Of a stretch of 64,000 nt of DNA, positions 32,901 to 44,900 are shown in pieces. Below the pieces are notes generated by a model. That model worked only from the letters and a program-made list of their open reading frames with translations, did not search any database and was not told the origin of the DNA. The position numbers were made by a program, and so were the translations under genes. The first letter of the stretch is position 1. Every line of letters starts with the position of its first letter. The stretch covers positions 744,001 through 808,000 of the forward strand of contig NC_051130.1 of assembly GCF_014839805.1 (NCBI RefSeq), written 5' to 3'. Source of the DNA: Manduca sexta. Lineage: Eukaryota; Arthropoda; Insecta; Lepidoptera; Sphingidae.

Positions 32901-35900
32901 TGCTTGAGAAAATTGCATACTTAGCTTAACGGCGAATAACTGAGGAGGTTCTACAATTAACGCTCTATTTTGTTGGGGGCATGGCGTTATTTTGGAATTG
33001 TAGGTGTTTATGAGGGATGGAGTGCACAAATAACAAGAAGTAGGTAATCCAACTGCTTGTTCGTCGGTATGTGTCATTACACATACATACGCTCAATCTC
33101 CAAACGGGTAGGCAGAGGCACAACTAGTAGACCCAGTTTTTCGTGTATTTCGTTCCATAATGTGATAGGGAGCGAGCCTATCCTCTCTGGAAAAAAATTC
33201 AGACTCAGGCTGATGCTGAGCAGAAAAAATCTAATATCGCTTACCGCGACCCGAGAATTCGAACACAAGTTCTCAGATCGGTCATACTGCAATCGCAATA
33301 TAACTATGCCATCAAGGAAGTCAGATCGTTTTAATTTTTTTAAATATAATTATTCTTTTCCAGAAACTGATCATGAAAAAATGCCGAACTTAATCCGCTT
33401 GGATCCTTACGAAAAGTGCTTGCGGGATCCAACAGCATTATACTGCACTGTCGGCATTGATTTAGTCTCTGATACACCCAGTCCACTACTCAGTATGATT
33501 CAGGTAAGGGAATGAAAACACTTTTCTGTTTTCTTAGTATTTTCGGGGAGAGAATTCTACTGACGGATAAAAAAATTAAAGTACGGCAAAGTGATATTAC
33601 ACCTAACGGTAAACAAAATGTGCTCCAGATACTGTCGAATGACGAGACGAGATTATTAATCGTCAGTTGACACAATTATGCCGGCCTGTTTGACACTGGA
33701 TATATACATAGCTAGTCCTTGAACACGACATGTGGGTCACTGGTTTGTTTCACAAGTTGTGTAGAGCATTCCCTATCAGAACAGATAAAAACATTCTACC
33801 ATCGGCAAGGTATGGTTCTCATTTTATAAGGTGGTGTATCCCTAAAACTCAGCGGCCCTCTTCGGCGCATTAGGGATGGCTACGGGCTTCTTTTGACGGA
33901 AGTGTTTAAGTCATCTGCAGCCGCCTCTACGCGGTGCCGCCTGATGCAGCCCGTCTCTTATGAGGGGGGAGGGGGCTGTCAGAACCTTTCGTGCGACCGA
34001 AGGACGCTCTTAGCGTCAACGGCAACATAGGGCCTACCTTCCACAAGGCGGTATATCCCTGGTTCTTCTGGTGTTATTGGCGTTTATAGATGGTAGATAT
34101 CAATCTTAGGGCCATGTTAATACAAGCTTAAGTTACGTTCTGGACTACGATATCAGATGAGACGTGATCAAATTAAGTTCGGCATCTTAAGAGTTCGTAT
34201 TTAGAAATCCGTATTAAGGCTCCGATAATTTCTATGAGCTGAGAACCTCCTAAATAAAAACCCATACTTGGTTTATTAAATAGTTCAATCAATTAAGTGT
34301 CTTCTTGAGATTGCTTAATTAATACGGTCCTTATTACTTCAGAGTAGATATTAAAGATGGAATTTTATTATAATAAAAATAAATGAAAGTCAAGATCACG
34401 TCAGGTTGATCCTTGCTGTACTTACCAAATGATGTTAGCTTTATGTGATGTATTTTGATTTTGACCTTTTTATCAGAATATTAAAAATAGTTAAGCCTTT
34501 CAAGAATATAAAAATGACGAGGTCGATAACTATTGACAATATACCGCCGAAATTACTTTCAAACCTCAATCAAGAACGAGTTTCTTGCGAACCTTTCGGG
34601 TATGCAGATTTCCCTACGTTGTCTGCTTCATGGTTAAACCAGGCATTAATTCACAAATAATACTCACGTAACTTTAGAAATGTTAGAGGCCTTTGATTTT
34701 TAAACCTGTGGGCATTCATCTCGGCAGTCCGTCCCACTTCCAACTAGTCCATCGCTACCTCTCATAAAATACAGTTATCATAATGGCTACATATCCTGCT
34801 CACTCTCTTTAGCCAGAATTCAATTAATATGTTACTAGAAATAGGAGCAAATACACTAACAATTAACCTTTAACACTAATTATAAAGTGTTCTATCTCAT
34901 CATTGGGTATTATTACACGATATTATAATTGATATAATTTCCTCGTAAAATGTTGTTTTATGTTGGCTTTAATTTGACCGTCTGAACCTGTGTAATTACT
35001 TAGTTATTAAAAGTAAAACAAAAAGATGAATAGATATTTATTTATCTAGTTTTTCATTTATTTTATGTCCAATATAAAATGTTGTTATAAAGCAACTTAA
35101 TTTGCATAAATATTTTCATATGCACTTATTATAATCGCAACTATGCTCGCCTACGTGATGAATAAAGGTTTTTTTTAGTATTGACGGCTTCCTTTTCGTT
35201 ATTTATGGCAAATCCAATTATCATTAGAACGATTTGCAGACAGCTTTTATGTATATTAGTATTTATATGTTGTGTCAGGTACTCTATCGGAATTTTTTAC
35301 GTTTCACCACTGGTACAGACTACACATGAATAGCCACAAATAAGTCTGTAAACAACTTATCTCAATTCGTAGTCTTTTTCATTCACCAAGTTATTCGATG
35401 ATTTATTTGCCAGTAGTCTAAATGACCCATTTTTTTTGTCTTAGTAGGTAAACAAGCTAGCGGTTCGCCTGATGGTGAGCAGCATCTACCGCCTATGGAC
35501 TACAGCAATGCCAGAGACATAGCCAAGCCGTTACCTACCGAGAGAATACCATTACAATGTATAACTATTTAGACAGTGTTTTGCATTAATGTCAGTCTGA
35601 TTTCTGTTCTAATTTGGGACAAAATCCGATTCCGCTATAGTCTGTCAACTTTTTCGGTACTTGACCGTAGGTTTCGAGGTTTGATTTCCACGTTGGGATT
35701 CAATGTATTTGCTTGTGACCATTCCTTATGACCTTTATTGCAGGAATACAGCGAAGACAAATCCAAACATTTCAACTACTCTCATATTTACCAAGGAATT
35801 TGCGTAAACCAGAGATGCCAAGGCATAAATTCTTCAGTCCCCCTACCAAGTTACCTAGAATCATGTCTAAACAGGACATTTTGGGAGGAATACAGATTGA

Positions 35901-38900
35901 AAACTAGAACCACAAAAGATATATTTTGTAACAATAAAAATAATTCAGTTGATACTGAAGATATTATTGTTGCAGCGGTCTTTTTAGCTCTGATTATGTT
36001 TAATGCTTTTGGAACATTGTACGATGTATTGTTCACTACGGGGAAGGCTAATGAAGGTAATTCTATTTCTTCTTTCCTGCCAGCCCGAGCTGACTTCTTT
36101 GTTTATTGTACTCTCATCTGTTTTATGTCCAATATAAAATGTCTGTAAAAAAAACGACTAAAATGGAGTACAAATTAAATATTTTCACGTTCTTTGACTT
36201 AAAAGCGCAGCTATGTTCGCCTACGTTATGAATAAAGCATTTTGTATGTGTTTTTTTAATGTTTGACGAGATTTATTAAAACGTATATGCTTTTGCTATT
36301 TTAGGTTTAAATAGCAAAAATATAACCTCCAAACAAGTTTTATTAAAATTGTCTCACAAAACAACAGTTCTCTTGATGGCCTTAAAATCAATCGAAGTTG
36401 TCGAATTTGGAGCTGTAGAAGCAAGTGTGTGCACACTAAAAACGAGACATACGTTAATAAGAATAAGGTCTCGATTCTCATTGAGTTAATCATGCTTCAT
36501 TGTACTTGGGACTGTAGAAGCAAGTATGTTCACACTTAATATGAGACTTACGTCATTAAAAATAAAGTCTCGATTCCCATTACGTTAAACATTCTTCAGT
36601 AGTATGGAATTTTTAATTGTGATATTTTCACAGGTGTAAAGCTTTTACTCTGCTTCTCCATTAGAAGAAACTATTTAAAGCTTGTAAAAGATAACTACGA
36701 AGGCGATTCCCGTGACGGGCAATTACGAAGTCTTAATGGAATAAGGTAAGTTTATCATATTTTTCCCTTAAAATGTTCTAACTTCTGCTCTTGATTTTAC
36801 ATTTGGACTTCAGTTCATGACAAATATAAAAAGGGACATTCTTGTTTACTTCGTACTAAATTCATCAATATCGCTTTAGTGGTTTAGCTGTTATATATAT
36901 GGCGATAGGTTCGACCTTATCACATCATGGGACGGAACACACTTGGCGAAAAGTGAGTTCCTTGGTTGCGCCTCTGCATACCCCTTCGGGGATAAATGCG
37001 TGATGATGTGTGTGGTTAAGTCGTGGTTCTGTTAAAAGGTATTCACCTTAACCATGAAGTTCAATACATTCGAATTTTAATAAGGTATATTACCTTTAAG
37101 TTATTTTAAATATAATTGCAACTTTCATTGATGTTATGAGTCTTGACCCTAATTTGACGGCTCGAGTCAATAATACTGTATCGGTGGCGTAGTTGTGTTG
37201 CGTGCGCGGTACGGCATTTATCGAGGGCTCGGGTTCGAAATCCTGGTTGGGTAACGTGATATTGGGTTTTTGCTTCTTCTTCGGAGTCTAGTATTTGTGC
37301 TCGATATGGTGACAGGCTCGTCCCTTATCATGTCATAGGACGGAAAATGCGATGAAAAGTGGGTTTACTAACCTCTTCTGGAATAAGGGCGTGTGTATTT
37401 TGTGAGTCAATAAAAATTATTTTATGACTAATTATTAATTTTGATTAAGATATTTATTAAAATATTTTTCTAATAATTTTAAATTATAAATTAGTTTTAT
37501 TTCTATCAAGAAAAATCTGATCTATAACAGGTCGTTAATGTCATTGAATTTTTTAATTTTGTTTTCAGTAATTATTTAAATTTCAGTTATTGCAAAACAC
37601 ATACTTACAACACACATTTTATTTTTGGATTATTATATATTTTTGGACTTTCTTATAAACAGATTCATACTTGTAGGTTAGAGGTACTAACTATACCTAT
37701 ATACTGCTATACCTTATCCCTTTATTATCGTTGCCAGACGTCCCGTATTTACCGGGACGTCCCGTATTTTAGACTCATATTAAAATGTCCCGGCGGGACA
37801 AACTCTGTCCCGTAAATCGATCGATCTACGATTGATAAGTACTCACGCAAGTAACGTTCTCATTTTCGAATACATATTAATAAGTCTCGGTTTTTAAAGA
37901 TTTATTAAAAAGTGAGTTGTTACAAATAAGTTAAAACTGACTCGATACTCGAAAAATATAAACATTAAATAATAATAATAATAATATCAGCCCTGTATTA
38001 TATACTTGCCCACTGCTGAGCACGGGTCTCCTATACTACTGAGAGGGATTAGGCCTTAGTCCACCACGCTGGCTTAGTGCGGATTGGTAGACTTCACACA
38101 CCTTCGAAATTCCTATAGAGAACTTCTCAGATGAACAGGTTTCCTCACGATGTTTTCCTTCACCTTTAAAGCGAACGATAAATTTACAAAGAATACACAC
38201 CTGCGGACATTCGTCTTGGCAGTCCGTTCCTCACCCTACTAGGCTATCGTCACTTTTGAAACATTAAATAAGGTCACGAAATAATTTTGATTTTCAAAAT
38301 CTGGCAACCCTACCGTTTACGTACAGCAGGTACCAACATAAAGATGCATTTCATAGTATCTTAGAACTCTATGAATAATCAATCATATAAATATCTTTAT
38401 ATTATAATAATGTGTTCAATTATGAGGAGCCCTTCCAGCCCTTTTGAATGTAGAAACGACGCGAAAGATCGTATCACTTCATTGTGATTGGTCGAGATAC
38501 TAACACGTGATTCACGAATTGGTGTCTTGACCAATGAATTAAACGACTCGCACCTTCGTGTCACGTTTGTATGCCACATTCAAGAGGCCAGCAGAAGGGG
38601 GGGGGGGACTGGGTATACATTTTTAATTTTAAATACTACGAGAAACTTCACTGTGATCGTGTTCTTTTTATTTACAGGAGTATATGCATAGGAATGGTTA
38701 TTTTGGGGCATTCTTTGGCTGTGTACATATTCGTTGAAAATCCAATCTATCTTGAAAAGGTATGTTATTTATTTCATATTGGTCTTTTTATTAAGCAAAT
38801 AGATCACCTGTAATATTTGTTGGCCATAATACCGACTGCTTTGGCGTAGTTTTTCGCGTGTGATGTGACATCGCTCTGACATCTCAGGTTCGAATCCCGG

Positions 38901-41900
38901 CTCGAGCAATGTGATATTTTTTGTGCTCGCAATTAGCTCAGAGTCTGGAATTTGTGCCCGATATAGGTAGACTCCACACCCTATCGGGTCGGAACACCCA
39001 TAGCAAAAAGTAGGTGCCGTGGTTGCAACTCTGCCTACCACTTTAGGGAAAAAATGTGGTGTATGTTTTTTTGTTATAAACTCGTTTTATACTTAATGAT
39101 TTCTTATGTTTACGTAAATTTTAGGTATTAAATTCTAGCTCTTGATCGCACCTTGGCCTGCCTGTATAAGTTTTTCCGAGATAAAGATCTCGATATATAT
39201 TTTCTCGGGATAAAAAGTAGCCTATGTCCCTCATTGGGTCTCAAACTATTTCCATACCAAATTTCATCGAAATCTTTTCGAATTTATCGCTTTCAGATAG
39301 ACGGGCCGGGGGGACTTTGTTTTAGATCAAACAAAGTGCCCCCACTGTGAGTTTGTTTATTTAAACGCGTTTATCTAAGGAATTAATAAGCCGGCATTTT
39401 TTTTAGTAATAGGAAGCTACATTACTTCCCAGTGCCAGCCCGAGCTGGTTACTTCGGTTTATACCTTGTTTTTATTACAAATTTTATCCTTAATTTAAAA
39501 TGTCCATAGTTATATAAGTAATTTTAATAGTTGTTTAGAAATAATAATAATAATTCTTATGCTTTGTTTTGACGTATCATAAGTGCAACTTTGTTCGCCT
39601 ACGTGATAAATAAACTATGTTATTGGCAACTTTTTATCCAAGGAAATGATTTCGCGCGGAACCGCGCGCAAAAGCTATAAAGACATATTTTTTTTCCAGA
39701 TGTTTTACTCCCCATTTACGCTGTTAATTACAAATGGCACACTTATAATGCAGGGATTTTTCACTTTATCTGGATTGTTGTTGGTGTTTAAATATTGTAT
39801 GTATGTGGAAAAAAATAAATACAGTTGGACGTTGATCCTAAAAGGGATACTTTTGCGATGGTTAAGGTAAGAATAAATTTGATTATAAGGTTGAAAATAG
39901 AATAAATATTTATTAAGCAGCAGCAGTGTGTAGTCCCTGTTGTGTTCCGGTTTGAAAAACATTGTAGCCAGTGTAACTACTAGACATAAGACTTAACATC
40001 GCATGTCTCAGGATGGCGACTGCAGTGGAATACTATGTAATTCAAGGTGTTAGATGGTAATTCTACTGTTTATCGGCACTCGTATTGCTTACCATCAGGC
40101 GAACGGCGAGCTCGTCTCGTCATTCAAAACAATAAAAAAAATATTATAATGAACAGATGAGATGAGCTATTTTTTAGCTTGACAACACCATCCAAAACAT
40201 CCAATAACCGTGGCATTGACATTATTTAATGATTTGTTTCACAACTTCTGAGTAAATGCTACTCGTCATATAAATGTATAAGCCAACCAAATACAAAAGT
40301 CATACTAAATACTACTCAATCTATGCTCCGAAAGGGTAATAAAATTAGGTCTATCTACATAAGTCGTTTATTGTATTTCAAACTTGTGCAATGGGCGCTA
40401 AATCTTATAAACATAGTAATTATACTGGCTATTATGTTCCGAAACACAACAGACGCTGTATGTACATTACCGCTTCATAGAAAAACATTTTAAACCAAAC
40501 GAAATTATCACTCGCATTCAAGATACTTATCACTAATATAGAAGTATATATATGTTAATGCTATTATAAGTTAAGTAATATATAGGTTATCGTAGATCAT
40601 ATATGTATACCATAATCCTCTTATTCATAAACTTTATTTATCTAAGGACGGAGCATTGCTAACAAGTCTCTTTTTCACCTTTATTTATTTGACAGCTTGC
40701 TATATGTTCACCTTTGTTTATCTGACAGCCAACTAGATAATTTCAATGAACATAATAATGCAAACTAGTGTACTGTAATGTGTAATATATTTCTATAGGT
40801 TAACTCCCGCGTATGCAGTCATTATAGGGTTCACTGCGACTTGGATGAGACATTTAGGTTCGGGACCTCTATGGGAGGTAAGTATTTACAGTTGATTTTA
40901 TTATAATAAGATTAATATGATTTAAAAAAGAAATCTAAATATATATAACTCAAAGGTGACTGACTGACTGACTGACTGACATAGTGATCTATCAACGCAC
41001 AGGCCAAACCACTGGACGGATCGGGCTGAAATTTGGCATGCAGGTAGATGTTATGACGTAGGCATCCGCTAAGAAAGGATTTTAATAAATTCCACCACTA
41101 AGGGGATAAAATAGGGGATGAAAGTTTGTATAAATCTTCTTAGATTTTCGACTGATTAAACTGAAATTAAAGATTGGAGCTACTATAATGAAGACGTTCG
41201 CTTAAATAGGATTTTGATAAATTCAACCCCCATGGGGATAAAATTAGTTTGAACCTATCAGTACCGGGAAAATATGTAGCAAGACTTTTATCATACAGTG
41301 GACTTTTATCCCGGAAAACTCCTTCACGCGGGCGAAGCCGCGAGCAAAAGCTAGTATTAACATAAAGAAGTAACCTGTGGGCCTTGCAGGCGATGTGTGG
41401 AGACTAAATGTTGGTGTGATGTGGACGCTTATGAAACAGCTTTTATATTGAACACTCTTGGCTTCAGATGTTTGTGAACGTTGAAGTCATGGATTGTCGC
41501 CGAGATTGGTGGAGGCATTTCATTTACATCAACAATTACTTTGAGGATTCCTACTGCATGATACAGTCTTGGTAAGTAGATGTTATGGTATAACTGTCAT
41601 TGCAACTCATGTAAGGATGCACATTGGATGCCTTTTCCACCGGAACAAGGTAGTTGACGACTTTTTTCAACACATTTATCAAGAATGTCGGAAAAATAAT
41701 TTTCCTTTGAAATTTGGTGGAAAGGGAAGCTGTCAAATTACAGTAATAGTGAAATGTGACGTCACCCAATTCCACCAGCCACAACGATACGTGAGTGAGA
41801 AAAGGACAGCGCGATAACCTCACCACGCCTCCACTTTTGCACACAACAATTTTCCAAACATAAGTGCTTTATTTTTCAAACAATTTTGATGCTAATTTCA

Positions 41901-44900
41901 CAGGTGAATCTTTTCATATTTGTTTCTGTTACATATAAAATAAAAGACAATTTCAATTACAATATTATAATAATAATATCAGCCCTGTATTATATACCTG
42001 CTGTTAGGCACGGTTCTCCTCTGCTATTGAGAGGGATTATGCCCTAGTCCACCACGCTGGCCTAGTGCGGACTAATCAAACATAGGACTTATTGCTGGGG
42101 TGACATCTAGATATTTAATATGTACAAAGCTGAAGAGTTTATTTGAATGCCTTATATCAGGAACTGTAACCGATTTGAACTTATTTTACTGATAGGAAGT
42201 AACATTACTCCTTAGTGCTATAGGCTACCGTCATCAAGGTAATATATAAAGATGGATTTTTATCCAATATGTTCTGTATTAACGTATACGTGCAGCATCT
42301 TCGTACGTATTTGTGCTATTCAAATTCGTATCTAAAATGTGACTGACACTAAACAACAGATTCCCATTTTTATGAATTGCATTTTATTATTATGTTCCAG
42401 GTATCTAGCCGCCGATATGCAATTGTTTTTGCTTGGTATCATCGTCGTCGTATTTTGCCGTACCAAGACGAGCAGGATCGTCACGTTGTCTACGCTGAGC
42501 GTGGTTGGGATCATCGTACCAACTTTACACACCTATTATCAAAACTTGGATGGAATTATGATGTTAACTCCTGAGTATGTAACAATCCTCCATACCTCGT
42601 ATATTGTGTTAATGAATGTCTAGGATATTACCAAATATATTTAATAACCTATTTTAATAATAATAATTATACTGCCTCGGTGGCGTAGTTTTACTAATGC
42701 GCGGGTCGACAGCGCTGAGGTCCTCAGGGTTCCCCTGAGGGTTCGAATCCCGGATCGGGCAAAGTGATACTTGAGTTTTTCTGCTCAGTATTACCCCGGA
42801 GTCTGGAATTTGGGCCCGATATGGTGATAGGCTCGCCCCGTATCACATCATGGGACGGAACACACTTGGCGAAAAGTGAGTGCCCTGGTTGCGCCTCTGC
42901 ATACCCCTTTGGGGATAAATGCATTTTTATAAATAATTATAGGCTGTTATTTGTATTCGCTTGGATAGCGACCACTGTTCACAAAGTAACTCACCAAAAT
43001 AGTCCACGTAAGTGTGTCACGTTCCGGCATTACCGTCTATATATTCGGTTTCAAGCGGGCATAATTGAGTCGACTGACGAGAGGTAACCGTCTCAACAGT
43101 CGACGCTATCTGAACTCCACTCTGCTTACTAAAAGGAGTCTTTGCTTGCCCGTCATCATCACCTTCTTCACCAGGACTGCCCGTAACTACTTCATCACCG
43201 ATGACACGTTTAACCATGTCTACAAGCGTGGACACACCAACCTGTTCGGGTACATCATAGGCATGGCCTTGGGCTACATCCTCTATTATTGGAATGACTT
43301 CGGCATCAACCTTAATAAATATAAGGTAAGTTATGTAGAATATAACTGCTCTTGGTCTCACTTATAGCAGAATTCGAGATACCTTCAGCCAGAAAAGTAG
43401 ATTGACAAATAAAAAAAATGTTCCAACTTATTTATCCGTATCAACAATCGCTTTTCCTGCTGTGAAATAAACTTCACAGGATTCATTTATTTTTGATAAA
43501 GAAAAAATAATATATTGATTGTAATTAATGAGTAGAATAGTTATTTTATTTGTTTAGTTAATTTTGTAGCTGACAGTACTATCTACTTTTTTTTTATTGA
43601 ATGAAGAGGCGAGCTTGCTGTTCGCCTGATGGTAAGCGATACGACCGCCCAGAAACGGTAGAAACACCATCCAACACCTTGAATTACAAAGCATACTTTG
43701 GTATGCCACTGCACTCGCCATCCTGAGAGAGGAGACGTTAAGTCTTATTATATCCAGTAGTTACATTGACTACAATATTCTTCAAACCCCAACACAATAG
43801 TGACTATACTGCTGCTTGGCGGAAATATACATAGCGGTGGTGCCCACTCAGGCAGACTCACATATGAGAGACCTACCACCAGTAAATGTCTATTAATTCT
43901 GCATAGCAGCGATATACTCTCACTTGGTGTAGAAGGACACTATATCCTTCGTACATAATGGGTATTGAGAGACTTAACATCGAATGTATCAGTTAGACAA
44001 TCGCAACGAAATGCCACATCGACTGTCAGTAATACGTTGAATCCTTAGAACCCGGTAATTCCTAATTGAATGTTAATCATAATCATAATTTTTTATTTGC
44101 ATCGAATATATGTACAAAACATAGGACGATGGGATAGTGGAGTCCCCCCCGTGACCACGAAGGCTGCAAAGTCTTCGAAGCGTCGGGAGAAAATAATAAT
44201 ATAGAAACCGCGAAAAAATCCGTATAATTTTATTTTCAATAGGATGGTAACATAATTTACAAGTAAACATGAGGGTTGTATTTGTTTAGCCTCATACGAC
44301 CGTTCATGTGTTTCATTGTCAAGGAGAGTGCTAACCGTCTCTCCTTTTCAATAGACTGTGTTTCAATTTTTCTATTTTTCAATAGTTCTGAGTTGTTACT
44401 CTTTATGAGTCTATATAGATCCGGTTCCTAACAAGCCGGCATAATTGTCTTCTGGTGTTGGATAATCTCTCGACCATCAATATTCTATATGACATCACAC
44501 TATTACCATCACGACGTTTGTGGATGATTGGTGGACGAATACCAACCACCGTACATAAGGTGATAAACCCAGCTGTATTGGCCCACGTAAGTGTGTCGCC
44601 TTCCAGGTTTAGCTTGTGTATACCCCGTTCCAACAGGCCGGCATAGTTGTGTCGATTGTTGAGGGGTAATCATCTCTCGTCAGTTGATATTCTATTGGAC
44701 CGCACTCCACTTACCATTAGGTGCAGTGGCGTCACTTTGCACTGCACGTAAGCAAACACCTCTGATCATCAGGTGTAATGGAATTACTTTGCCGTACCTA
44801 CATAAAAATGTTCTTTCCAGAAACTTCGCCCGCTGTATTGGTGTACGGCCCCAGCTCTGATTGCGTTAATGTACTCCGGCAGTATATTCTACGGTGATCA

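Noticed and set aside
37733..38313. Target-site duplication for the TTGCCAGA-ended hAT-like element
   Set aside because: The flanks do not match over 8 bp, so the element call rests on its ends and subterminal palindrome only.
43017..43361. 114-codon minus-strand open frame opposite exon 10
   Set aside because: It mirrors a real exon on the other strand. The plus-strand reading fits the protein family and splice sites.
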